Below, one piece after another: positions 45,262 through 53,321 of a stretch of DNA of 64,000 nt. The position numbers and the translations under genes were made by a program. The DNA is from Ruminococcus flavefaciens. Its GTDB lineage: Bacteria > Bacteroidota > Bacteroidia > Bacteroidales > P3. Positions within the stretch are counted from its first letter, which is position 1, and every line of letters begins with the position of its first letter. The notes beneath the pieces are model-generated. The model was not told the origin of the DNA. It did not search any database and saw only the letters and a list, made by a program, of their open reading frames with translations. Location of the stretch: assembly GCA_023667315.1 (NCBI GenBank), contig JAMPAI010000008.1, positions 19,935-83,934 on the forward strand. Reading direction: 5' to 3'.

Positions 45262-45963
45262 ATGAAAACCATAAGGTTTTTATCCGCAATCGCGACCCTT
45301 TTTATTCTCGGAACCTTAAGCGTGAACGCTCAGGGCAAGCCGGTCATCGAGGTAAGCGGCTCGGCGAGCATCAGCATCGTGCCCGACCGTATTTCGATAG
45401 AAATCGGCATGGAGGAGTATTACAAGAAACAGGCGAACGGCGACAGCGTGGTGGTGAAGATTCCGGAAATCGAACAGCAGGTCCGCGCCATTCTCAGGGA
45501 ATTCAAGGTGGCGGATTCCATGGTAACCCTTTCCGACATAGGTAATTACAGCTATCGCTCCGGAGGCGGGAATTTCCTGATGGCAAAACGGATAAGCGTT
45601 GTGTTGACCGGTTTCGGACAATTGGAAGCCATTTCCGAAAACATGGGCATGGAAGGCATCACCAGCTTTCAGATTTCATCCCTGGACAACAGCGATATGG
45701 AGGAATACAACCGTCAGGGATTGAAGGCCGCCCTGGACGCGGCCCGCGCCAAGGCCGAGTTCATTGCCGGCAACGAAAAACTGAAGATCCTGATGCCCTG
45801 GGAGATTGTGGAGAACGGCCCCACCTATTACGATGCCCCGCGCATGAAGGCCGCCAACGTGATGATGAGCGCCGACGGATATTCGGGCGGCATGGAATCG
45901 ATGCGCCGTATCGTGCGCCGCTACAGCGTGCGCGTAAAGTATCTGGTGGGGAAGGGGAAATAG
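45262..45963 (+). CDS. SIMPL-domain (DUF541) periplasmic protein
   Basis: A 233-residue exported protein. The signal peptide ends at VNAQ (residue 24). The SIMPL/DUF541 pattern is clear: IEVSGSASISIVPDRISIEI, a central VVLTGFGQLEAISE, and AALDAARAKAEFIAGNEKLK. Members are envelope proteins linked to stress tolerance, with no agreed function. It is divergent from rbfA. Confidence 0.85.
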   Translation: MKTIRFLSAIATLFILGTLSVNAQGKPVIEVSGSASISIVPDRISIEIGMEEYYKKQANGDSVVVKIPEIEQQVRAILREFKVADSMVTLSDIGNYSYRSGGGNFLMAKRISVVLTGFGQLEAISENMGMEGITSFQISSLDNSDMEEYNRQGLKAALDAARAKAEFIAGNEKLKILMPWEIVENGPTYYDAPRMKAANVMMSADGYSGGMESMRRIVRRYSVRVKYLVGKGK

Positions 45964-45970
45964 CAGGGAA

Positions 45971-46010
45971 AAACACCCGGCCGCCCACAAGGCAAACCGG
46001 GTGTTTGACA
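45971..46010. terminator. Terminator between SIMPL gene and the zinc-ribbon gene
   Basis: AAACACCCGG (45971-45980) pairs with CCGGGTGTTT (45997-46006). A short A run on the left suits the minus-strand operon and a short T run suits the plus-strand gene. Confidence 0.65.
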
Positions 46011-46011
46011 G

Positions 46012-47100
46012 TTAGCCCAAACGGGCGGCTTCAACTTTCCGTTTTTCTCGGGAAGCCGACAGCCTGTTCTTGATCTGTGTTTCCATTACTTTGTTTACCA
46101 CCCATTTGGCAATAAACCATAAGGCAAACAGAATCAGCGCAATGCCAAAGTCTGAAGCCAGCCAGCCCACCACAATGGCCAACGGCCATAACCATTTCAC
46201 TATTTTCTTGATGCGTCTTTTCTTTTTTACGAACGCTATTTCCTGAGCATCTTCCGGTGCCGACATGGAGCAGTTCTCACCAAGTCCATCCATCAGGAAA
46301 TAATACTGACGGTTGTCGTAAGTATAATACACGAACCAGAACGGAGCCAGCACATAGCGTCCGTTATGGTTCAGCTCGTAACTGTTGCTGGCACGGAAGT
46401 CCACGATTTCCCGTCCTTGAAGTTGTTGCAGTGCATTCTGTTCCGCCAGACGGTTAACCAGGCTGTCCCCATACTTGTTCCAGGTACAGTCGGTGTCCGT
46501 GTTCAATGCAAGCGTCATTGGGCTTTCTCCAGAGTCAAGGCCAAGCAATGCCGGGTCATATTCTATGGACGACATTACGTTATATGGGAATTGCGAACAG
46601 AAATGGCGTAACTCTTCCGGTATATCGTTTCCATCGTAGGCGAGGCACAGAAAGGAAAAATTGCCCTGAGAATTTCCGCTATGAGGAACAAATCTCTTTA
46701 CCTTTTTGTTTTTTAAGGACTTTCCATCCAAAGAGGCTTGTACTTCGGTGGTCATATAGGCCATTTGGCACGACCATGAAGATTGAAATCTGCCCTCATA
46801 GAGGTACATGGGAAGATACGCCTTGATTACGTTTCCTGGATTGATGCTTTGGAAGATATCCGTAGGCACATAATCTCGGGCAATCAGATTGTCAATAAGC
46901 GCGTGCTCAAAATCCTTTTCGTTGGTCTTGAAGACGATGAGCCGTTCCGGAATAGGTGTCTTTTTAGCCGTGATAAGCGGATTGAACGCTTTGTTATGAC
47001 AAAAAGGACATTCCACTTCGGCGGCAAAAGGACTAAATGAGCTTATTACCTGTTTGCAGCTCGGGCAAACCACTTGCTGTAATTCCAATGTTTCAGCCAT
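46012..47100 (-). CDS. Zinc-ribbon membrane protein, YdjG-like
   Basis: A 362-residue protein. Two CxxC pairs at residues 12-15 (CPSC) and 31-34 (CPFC) form a TFIIB-type zinc ribbon. A soluble middle region follows, then a basic KKKRRIKKIVKW stretch and one or two C-terminal membrane helices (LAIVVGWLASDFGIALILFA). The design and gene order resemble B. subtilis YdjG, which with YdjH and YdjI acts in envelope stress. It is the last gene of a three-gene minus-strand operon and is more AT-rich than the surrounding core genes. Confidence 0.7.
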   Translation of the reverse strand: MAETLELQQVVCPSCKQVISSFSPFAAEVECPFCHNKAFNPLITAKKTPIPERLIVFKTNEKDFEHALIDNLIARDYVPTDIFQSINPGNVIKAYLPMYLYEGRFQSSWSCQMAYMTTEVQASLDGKSLKNKKVKRFVPHSGNSQGNFSFLCLAYDGNDIPEELRHFCSQFPYNVMSSIEYDPALLGLDSGESPMTLALNTDTDCTWNKYGDSLVNRLAEQNALQQLQGREIVDFRASNSYELNHNGRYVLAPFWFVYYTYDNRQYYFLMDGLGENCSMSAPEDAQEIAFVKKKRRIKKIVKWLWPLAIVVGWLASDFGIALILFALWFIAKWVVNKVMETQIKNRLSASREKRKVEAARLG

Positions 47101-47128
47101 AATGTGAGATATTAGTATTTGTAATCGA

Positions 47129-47809
47129 TTATTTTCGGAGCAGCATCACCAGACCGTTTCTCTTCTGTATCAGGCGGAGTATGGCATCGGCTTGTTCCGG
47201 CAGAGAGGATGTATCCTGGCTTTCCGCAACCTTGCAAAGCATATCGACGGCCATAGCCAATTCCCGCTCTATATCGTTGGTTTCCGGAAAACATTCAATG
47301 GAACAGTTGGATAAGGCTTCATAGCACCGTTGCACCCGTTTTTTCATTCCGGCATCTTCAATCTGTCGCATACAGGATTTGATTTGCTGTGCCATCATTT
47401 GAAACTTAATCGATTCCTGCCGCTGTTTCTGCATGGATCTGTCCGTTGATTCATTAGCCAAGACCCCCATCAGTTGAAGTACAAGGAATAGCACGAAAAG
47501 AGACGCCTGAACCGCAATCGGAATAACCGGATTGGCGAAATCGACGGCAATGCACAGGCAGCCCAATCCCAATTGAACAAAAAAGTAAACGAGCGCCCTT
47601 AGATACAAACCGGCAATCAATACCGTCAGCCCTTTTTTTCTCGTGTATAACAGCGGCGTGGACAACAAGGAAAGATAGGCCACATGGATAAACGCATATC
47701 CGGACCATGCGGAAAACGAATGCTCCGTGCCGCCTAATCCGAAGAAGAGCGCATTAAACAAAATTAAAAAGGCAAGACAGATGACAAATTTCAAACTTGT
47801 ACTTTTCAT
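47129..47809 (-). CDS. Four-helix membrane protein with coiled C-terminus, YdjH-like
   Basis: A 226-residue protein with four hydrophobic helices in the first ~120 residues and a charged helical tail (MQKQRQESIKFQMMAQQIKS onward) likely cytoplasmic. No catalytic motif is visible. Its place between an SPFH gene and a zinc-ribbon gene matches YdjH of the YdjGHI module; sequence-level support alone is weak. Confidence 0.6.
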   Translation of the reverse strand: MKSTSLKFVICLAFLILFNALFFGLGGTEHSFSAWSGYAFIHVAYLSLLSTPLLYTRKKGLTVLIAGLYLRALVYFFVQLGLGCLCIAVDFANPVIPIAVQASLFVLFLVLQLMGVLANESTDRSMQKQRQESIKFQMMAQQIKSCMRQIEDAGMKKRVQRCYEALSNCSIECFPETNDIERELAMAVDMLCKVAESQDTSSLPEQADAILRLIQKRNGLVMLLRK

Positions 47810-47835
47810 ATCGATTGGAGGATTAATGAAACCGC

Positions 47836-48897
47836 CTACAGGCGTTGCATGATTTCCGCGACCTTACTGTCGTATTGCTGCTGACTTATCAAGCCGGCGG
47901 TCAGCATCTGCTTCATCTTCGTAAGTACTTCCATCGGGTCTGATGGCGGTGCGACAATAGGCTGCGCGATTGAGGAAGACATACCGGAAAAGGCGTTTCC
48001 GGCCGCCATTCCCATTCCAAGTCCGGCACCGATTCCGGCCATGCCTCCTCCGCCTTGGTTCTCCGCAATGTCTTTAAGTATTTCCTGTTGTACGGCCTTG
48101 TCGTAACTTCCCGTATGCGCGGTGGCGATAAGGCGGTCCAGATATTTCTTGCGCTCTTCCGTCTCGTCAATCGTAAGGTTATAGAACGAAAAATTTATCA
48201 ATTCAAATCCATACTCTGTAAAAAGCTCCCTAAATGCTGGAGTCAGGGCTGTTGAAAAATCTTTGAGTTGACTGGAAATGGCATTTATAGAGAGTTTCAA
48301 AGAACGTTCTTCCAACGCCTTGCCAACCATGTTGCTGATTTCCTGCGACATTTGGGCCCGAAAAAGCAGGCTTAAATCATGGACCGTATAGGTGCTTTTA
48401 TCACCCACCAACCGCATGAACGTCTGTTTGCAGGCATCATCATCCTCATTGATATTGAAACGGATACGAAATTCTCCGGCTCCTCGGATTAGGGTAGGTA
48501 CTCCTATTTTTCCTCCTCCGAGAAAGAAATCTTGAACTTCGATGGCGCTGGATGTGCCCCATGCCACATTCTGTTCGGACGTGCTTACATGATAGACCTG
48601 ACAGGTAAAAGTGCTTTGCTCGCCTGTGAGTATATTCCGGATGCGGCTCAATACGGGATAGTTCTCACTTTTTATCTCGTGTCTTCCCGAAGGCAGCGTT
48701 CCGTAGAATTCGCCATTCTTGACAAAGATAACCTGTTCGTTAGGTGCCACGGTAATCACGGAATTCGTATTAAAGTCTTTTATGGAATCCAGATAGATAA
48801 GCGTATCGGTATCTTGTTCGCGTTGAATGGATTCCATGATGTTCTTTTGGGTACTGAATGCCCCCGGAACATCGTTGTTTTTATGAAAAAGTCCCAT
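47836..48897 (-). CDS. SPFH-domain protein with C-terminal SHOCT motif, YdjI-like
   Basis: A 353-residue protein. The SPFH/band-7 region spans residues ~25-245 (ITVAPNEQVIFVKNGEFYGT, FRIRFNINEDDDACKQTFMR, LINFSFYNLTIDETEERKKY). A Gly/Met-rich linker (GGGGMAGIGAGLGMGMAAGN) leads to a SHOCT-type end, MEVLTKMKQMLTAGLISQQQ. Such proteins were annotated as virion core-like. ATG 48897 is chosen because the longer TTG start at 48933 lies inside a perfect -7 promoter box. First gene of the operon. Confidence 0.85.
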   Translation of the reverse strand: MGLFHKNNDVPGAFSTQKNIMESIQREQDTDTLIYLDSIKDFNTNSVITVAPNEQVIFVKNGEFYGTLPSGRHEIKSENYPVLSRIRNILTGEQSTFTCQVYHVSTSEQNVAWGTSSAIEVQDFFLGGGKIGVPTLIRGAGEFRIRFNINEDDDACKQTFMRLVGDKSTYTVHDLSLLFRAQMSQEISNMVGKALEERSLKLSINAISSQLKDFSTALTPAFRELFTEYGFELINFSFYNLTIDETEERKKYLDRLIATAHTGSYDKAVQQEILKDIAENQGGGGMAGIGAGLGMGMAAGNAFSGMSSSIAQPIVAPPSDPMEVLTKMKQMLTAGLISQQQYDSKVAEIMQRL

Positions 48898-48930
48898 TTC
48901 GGAAAATTTTACCTGTGTTTCAATTCCCTG

Positions 48931-48959
48931 CAAAGATACTGATTATATTAAAATACAAA
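48931..48959 (-). promoter_or_regulatory. Promoter of the SPFH operon
   Basis: On the minus strand TTTG (48959-48956), 17 bases, then TATCTTTG (48938-48931): both boxes match the consensus. It fixes the SPFH gene start downstream of 48925. Confidence 0.78.
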
Positions 48960-49040
48960 AACAACGACAAATAAAAAAGCGTATGCCCGTACCGACTGTT
49001 TTGGTATGGTGGATAGTAATTTTTTCTATATTTTTTTGTC

Positions 49041-49048
49041 TATCTTTA
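49041..49048 (+). promoter_or_regulatory. Possible -7 box of folK-dNK
   Basis: TATCTTTA ends five bases before the ATG at 49054. If used, the transcript would start at or next to the start codon and be nearly leaderless. No clear -33 box is visible. Confidence 0.4.
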
Positions 49049-49053
49049 CACCT

Positions 49054-50244
49054 ATGGACGGAAAGCAAACGGCATATCTGCTATTGGGCGGAAACTTAGG
49101 CGATTGCGTGGAAACATTCTGTGCGGCGCGGCGCGAAATCAACAAGCACGCGGGGCAGATCGTGCAGGCCTCGCCCCTGTTCACCTCGCCCGCCTGGGGG
49201 TTCGAATCCGAGAACCTTTTCTACAACCAGGCCCTGGCCGTGCAGACGCACCTCGATCCCTACGCGCTCCTGCGCACCCTGCTGGGTATCGAGAAAGACC
49301 TGGGCCGCGTGCGTCCCCCCGAAACGGGAGGCGGGAAACAATATGCCTCGCGCGTCATCGACATCGACATACTCTTCTACGGAAACGCCGTGATCAGCGA
49401 CTCCGTGCTCAACGTGCCCCATCCGCTCCTGCCGCAGCGGGCCTTCGCCCTGGTGCCCCTGGCAAGCATCGCACCCGAGCTGTTGCATCCCCAACTCCAT
49501 AAGACCGTGCGGCAGCTGCTCGACCAATGCCCCGACACGGTGGGCGAGGTGCGGATGTACGAACATCCGTCGGCTTCGGCGCAGAACCCCGCCGAGAACG
49601 GAAGTCGGGCCGTTTTTCCCGAAGGCATCCGCTTTATCGCCATCGAAGGCAACATCGGGGCGGGCAAGACCACGCTCTCGCGCCTTATCTCGAAACAGTT
49701 CGGCGCCAAATGGGTAACGGAAAGCTTCGAGGAAAACATCTTCCTGCCCAAGTTCTACCGCAACAAGGAACGCTACGCCTTTCCGCTCGAGCTCACTTTT
49801 CTGGCCGAGCGATACCGCCAGGCCAAGGAAGACTTCGTGCAGGAACTCTTCAGCCCCTTCATCGTAAGCGATTTCTCGATCAGCAAGAGCCTCATCTTTG
49901 CCCAGAACACCCTTCAGGACGACGAATACAGCCTTTTCTCGCGCCTCTACAAGATAATTCTCACCACCTTGCCGCAGCCCGACCTGTACGTGTACCTGCA
50001 CAGCGACGTGAGCCGGCTCATGAAGAACATCCGCCGCCGGGGCCGCGAGTACGAGAGCAACATGGATCCAGCCTACCTGCAGTTGATAGAGCAGGGCTAC
50101 ATGGACTACATGCGCACGCTTCCGGCCAGGAAAAGCCTGGTGATCGAGACCACGGAAATGGATTTCGTGAACAACGAGGCCGACTACCGCGAGATCGTGG
50201 ACCGCATTGCCGAGGCCGCCCGCAAGGCGGTTGGGAACGGCTGA
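49054..50244 (+). CDS. folK: Bifunctional HPPK (FolK) / deoxynucleoside kinase fusion
   Basis: A 396-residue two-domain protein. Residues ~6-165 are 6-hydroxymethyl-7,8-dihydropterin pyrophosphokinase: YLLLGGNLGD, FYNQALAVQT and the catalytic loop SRVIDIDILFYG and PHPLLPQRAFAL. After a short linker, residues ~192-396 are a deoxynucleoside kinase: P-loop EGNIGAGKTT (198-207), DFSISKSLIF and the lid region RRRGREYESN. This fusion recurs in Bacteroidota and joins folate and nucleotide salvage. ATG 49054 is preferred to the earlier frame start because the HPPK fold starts there. Confidence 0.92.
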   Translation: MDGKQTAYLLLGGNLGDCVETFCAARREINKHAGQIVQASPLFTSPAWGFESENLFYNQALAVQTHLDPYALLRTLLGIEKDLGRVRPPETGGGKQYASRVIDIDILFYGNAVISDSVLNVPHPLLPQRAFALVPLASIAPELLHPQLHKTVRQLLDQCPDTVGEVRMYEHPSASAQNPAENGSRAVFPEGIRFIAIEGNIGAGKTTLSRLISKQFGAKWVTESFEENIFLPKFYRNKERYAFPLELTFLAERYRQAKEDFVQELFSPFIVSDFSISKSLIFAQNTLQDDEYSLFSRLYKIILTTLPQPDLYVYLHSDVSRLMKNIRRRGREYESNMDPAYLQLIEQGYMDYMRTLPARKSLVIETTEMDFVNNEADYREIVDRIAEAARKAVGNG

Positions 50245-50260
50245 AAATTCACTATATTTG
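50231..50260 (+). promoter_or_regulatory. Promoter of sppA
   Basis: TTG (50231-50233) inside the end of folK-dNK, 19 bases, then TATATTTG (50253-50260). The leader to the sppA ATG is about 38 bases. Confidence 0.75.
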
Positions 50261-50303
50261 CAGTGTAATAATATTAATACAAAATCAATCAAATCAAAAA
50301 ATC

Positions 50304-52082
50304 ATGAAATCGTTTTTCAAATACCTTTTGGCGAGCGTGGTGGGCATGCTTATCGTGTGCCTGGTCATGTTCTTTGTCTTTGTAGGCTCGCTCGGCGCCA
50401 TGTTCGCCGGTAGTTCCAAGCCTGCCGTGGTGGTCAAGGACAACAGCGTGCTGGAACTCTGCCTCGACAAGACCGTTTCCGACAAGAGCCACAGCGAAAG
50501 CAGCAACATGGGCATGTTCTCGATGCCCGGCCTGTCGAAGACCATGGGCATGAACGAGATGCTGCGCGCCCTTGCCGCGGCCAAGGACGATGCCCGCATC
50601 AAGGGGCTTTACCTCAAGTACGACGGCGGTTCGGTAGTCTGGGCCAACGCCACCGAATTGCGCGCCGCCCTGCAGGAATTCAAGGATGCCGGCAAGTTCA
50701 TCTACGCCTATGCCGACGGCTATTCGCAGAGCGCTTACTACCTGGCTTCGGTGGCCGACTCGGTGTTCATGCAGCCGCAGGGTTCGGTGGCATGGCAGGG
50801 TATGGGTGCCCAGCTCATGTTCTTCGCCGATTTCTTTAAGAAGGCGGGTATCGAGATGCAGATTGTCCGCCACGGGCAGTTCAAGAGCGCGGTGGAACCT
50901 TATTTCCGCAACGATATGAGCGCCGCCAACCGCCTGCAGTACAGTGTTTTGTTCAACTCCATGTGGGATAAGGTGTGTGCGGACGTGGCTTCGTCGCGTA
51001 ACCTGAGTGTGGTTCGCCTCAACGAGATTGCCGACAGGCTCGACGGCTTCACCGCCAACGGTTCGTTGAAGTCGGGGCTGGTGGATGCCTTGGTTCCCGT
51101 GAGCATGGTGGAAGAAAACCTGCTTTCGCTGCGCTCTGGCCTTGCCGACAGCGTGAAGGTGGAACGGATCGCCCTGGCCGACTACGCCAAGACGATTAAG
51201 TCCGTCAAGGCCCAGGACAAGATTGCCGTTATCTATGCCGAAGGCGAGATCGTGGGCGGCGAAGGCTCTGCCGACAACATCGGCACCGACTTGGCCGAAC
51301 AGATCAAGAAGGCTGTGAAAGACAAGAACGTAAAGGCGCTTGTGCTGCGTGTGAACTCGCCCGGCGGCAGCGTGCTTACCTCCGACATCATCTACCAGGA
51401 ACTGATGAAGGTGCGCGAGAAGATGCCGGTGGTGGCCTCGTACGGCAACTATGCGGCCAGCGGCGGCTACTACATCTCCTGCATGGCGCATAAGATCTAC
51501 GCGCAGCCCACCACGCTTACCGGAAGCATCGGCGTGTTCGGCGTGATTCCCAACCTGAAGGGGGTTACCGACAAGATAGGCATCCATATCGACGAGGTGG
51601 GCACCAACCGGAACGCCTCGGCCTTGCGGAGCGTTTTCCGCCCCATGAACTCGTACGAGGCGGCGGTGATGCAGCAGAACATCGAGGAAGTGTATGCTGG
51701 CTTTATCGGCAAGGTGGCGCAGGGCCGCGGCATGACCACGGCACAGGTGGATTCCATCGGCCAGGGCCGTGTATGGAGCGGTGCCAATGCCATCGGCATC
51801 GGTCTGGTGGATGAACTGGGCGGTTTGCAGGATGCCATCTCGGGGGCGGCGGAACTGGCGCAGCTGGGCGATTACTCCCTGGTGGAATACCCCAAGGAAA
51901 AGAGCCTGAGCGAACAGATCTTCGAACTCTTGGGCGATATGGAGGCCCGCTCGGCCAAGGCGTATGTCAACAGGCATTTCGGAAAGGCCGGCATGGATGC
52001 CTACGCCTACATCTCCGCACTGCTCGACATGAACGAACCGCAGGTGCTGGCGCGCATGCCCGAAGTGTTGGTCTTTGAATAA
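50304..52082 (+). CDS. sppA: Signal peptide peptidase SppA, 67-kDa type
   Basis: A 592-residue membrane-anchored serine protease with duplicated ClpP-like domains. One N-terminal helix (residues 8-30) is followed by the first domain with the general-base Lys194 in QFKSAVEPYF and the second with the nucleophile Ser386 in YAASGGYYISC. LRVNSPGGSVLTSD and TLTGSIGVFG are the oxyanion and helper regions. It degrades cleaved signal peptides in the membrane. ATG 50304 is taken because the frame upstream is antisense-free noise inside folK-dNK. Confidence 0.95.
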   Translation: MKSFFKYLLASVVGMLIVCLVMFFVFVGSLGAMFAGSSKPAVVVKDNSVLELCLDKTVSDKSHSESSNMGMFSMPGLSKTMGMNEMLRALAAAKDDARIKGLYLKYDGGSVVWANATELRAALQEFKDAGKFIYAYADGYSQSAYYLASVADSVFMQPQGSVAWQGMGAQLMFFADFFKKAGIEMQIVRHGQFKSAVEPYFRNDMSAANRLQYSVLFNSMWDKVCADVASSRNLSVVRLNEIADRLDGFTANGSLKSGLVDALVPVSMVEENLLSLRSGLADSVKVERIALADYAKTIKSVKAQDKIAVIYAEGEIVGGEGSADNIGTDLAEQIKKAVKDKNVKALVLRVNSPGGSVLTSDIIYQELMKVREKMPVVASYGNYAASGGYYISCMAHKIYAQPTTLTGSIGVFGVIPNLKGVTDKIGIHIDEVGTNRNASALRSVFRPMNSYEAAVMQQNIEEVYAGFIGKVAQGRGMTTAQVDSIGQGRVWSGANAIGIGLVDELGGLQDAISGAAELAQLGDYSLVEYPKEKSLSEQIFELLGDMEARSAKAYVNRHFGKAGMDAYAYISALLDMNEPQVLARMPEVLVFE

Positions 52083-52088
52083 GGAACG

Positions 52089-52469
52089 ATGAAAGGTTTG
52101 GTTTTTGAAGGAAACGTGATTCAGGGCGACCGTCTGGGGCGCACCATCGGTTTCCCTACGGCCAACTTGAAGATAAAGGATCAGGCGGTGGTGCCGGCGG
52201 GTGTTTTCGCCTGCCGCGCCACCTTGCCCGACGGTACGGTCTGCCGGGGCATGATGAATGTGGGCGTGCGTCCCACCGTGAACCTGGGCAGGGAACTGCG
52301 CGTGGAGGTTCACCTGCTCGACTTTGTCGGAGACATCTACGGGCAGGACTTGCGCGTGGAGATCGTTGAGTTCATACGGGGTGAGCGGAAGTTCGACTCT
52401 CTGGAAACCCTTAAAGCACAGTTGGAACAAGACAGGCTTTCGGTGCGGAAGCTGTTTGAATCCAGATAG
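52089..52469 (+). CDS. Stand-alone riboflavin kinase
   Basis: The 126-residue protein is only the C-terminal domain of RibF. GNVIQGDRLGRTIGFPTANL is the flavokinase ATP/Mg loop and MMNVGVRPTVN and HLLDFVGDIYG the flavin-binding region. It lacks the N-terminal FMN adenylyltransferase domain of ordinary bacterial RibF, so it should make FMN but not FAD. A separate full-length ribF probably exists elsewhere. It starts 6 bases after sppA and likely shares its transcript. Confidence 0.88.
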   Translation: MKGLVFEGNVIQGDRLGRTIGFPTANLKIKDQAVVPAGVFACRATLPDGTVCRGMMNVGVRPTVNLGRELRVEVHLLDFVGDIYGQDLRVEIVEFIRGERKFDSLETLKAQLEQDRLSVRKLFESR

Positions 52470-52480
52470 AAAGACGGCCT

Positions 52481-53059
52481 ATGATTGCCATTCAGAACAC
52501 CTTGATTTCGGACGAGGTCTTTACCGAACACTTCTGCTGCAACCTGAACAAATGCAAGGGTTGCTGCTGCATAGAGGGGGATGCCGGGGCGCCGCTCGAG
52601 AAAGACGAGCACAGGCTCTTGGAAAGATACTATCCGGCCTACCGCGAGTATATGTGCGAGAAAGCGCGGGAGATCGTGGAAACGAAGGGCTTTTCGGAGG
52701 TCTATCCGCCCGACGGCAGCCTGGTGACGCCCATCATAAACGGCCGCGACTGCGTGTACCTTACCTACGGGGAGGGCGGCATCGCGTACTGCGCGGTGGA
52801 GAAGGCTTTCCGCGAGGGGAGGATTCCTTTCCGCAAGCCCATATCGTGCTATCTGTTCCCGATACGGGTGCAGCACTATCCTGAATACGATGCGGTGAAC
52901 TACTTTCACTGGAGCATCTGCCGCGACGCGGAGGTGGCCGGCCGCCGCAAGAAGATTCCCGTGTTCCGCTTCCTCAAGGACCCGCTCACCGAATATTACG
53001 GCGAGGAATGGTACCAAGAGGCCGAGGCCGTCTATAAAGGGGTCTTCGAAGGGAAGTAA
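52481..53059 (+). CDS. DUF3109-family cysteine-rich protein
   Basis: A 192-residue protein with the DUF3109 layout: CCNLNKCKGCCCIEGDAGAP near residue 20, then YCAVEKAF, PISCYLFPIRV and SICRDAE. The eight or so conserved cysteines suggest a metal or iron-sulfur cluster, similar to YkgJ-type clusters. No function is known. It follows the riboflavin kinase by 11 bases. Confidence 0.88.
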   Translation: MIAIQNTLISDEVFTEHFCCNLNKCKGCCCIEGDAGAPLEKDEHRLLERYYPAYREYMCEKAREIVETKGFSEVYPPDGSLVTPIINGRDCVYLTYGEGGIAYCAVEKAFREGRIPFRKPISCYLFPIRVQHYPEYDAVNYFHWSICRDAEVAGRRKKIPVFRFLKDPLTEYYGEEWYQEAEAVYKGVFEGK

Positions 53060-53118
53060 TACAATCCTCTTTTATCTATTAGATTGATTATCATGTTATT
53101 ATACGTTAGATATGCTTA

Positions 53119-53204
53119 ATAATCTTGAAAACGTGCAAAAATGATGTTTTGATAATCTTGAAAAGGTGTAAAACGGCCTTCCAATAATCTTGAAAAGGTG
53201 TAAA
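53119..53204 (+). repeat. Three direct repeats upstream of the cytosine methyltransferase gene
   Basis: The 21-base unit ATAATCTTGAAAAGGTGTAAA occurs at 53119-53139 (with two changes), 53152-53172 and 53184-53204. Spacing is 33 and 32 bases, close to three helical turns. The last copy runs into a -7 promoter box. They look like operator sites or iterons for a DNA-binding protein. Confidence 0.8.
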
Positions 53205-53208
53205 TTTG
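53201..53208 (+). promoter_or_regulatory. -7 box of the cytosine methyltransferase operon
   Basis: TAAATTTG is a match to TAnnTTTG and overlaps the last four bases of the third direct repeat. A -33 box is not obvious. The implied leader is about 107 bases. Confidence 0.5.
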
Positions 53209-53321
53209 CGTTGTTAATCCTAAAAGGGATGATTTTAGAGGAAAGGGAAATTTATAATCCGACAGATTTTCTCAATGAGTTTTTTCTGTTGGTGGTGTTT
53301 TCTTGAGAGACTAAATCGAGT

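Noticed and set aside
48898-48933. Longer SPFH protein starting at TTG 48933
   Set aside because: That codon is part of a consensus TATCTTTG promoter box, so translation cannot begin there.
50289-52430. 713-codon minus-strand frame opposite sppA and the riboflavin kinase gene
   Set aside because: Antisense of genes with clear catalytic motifs; no signature of its own.
53119-53204. CRISPR array
   Set aside because: Only three 21-base repeats with 11-12-base gaps, too short for spacers, and no cas genes; they read as operator repeats.
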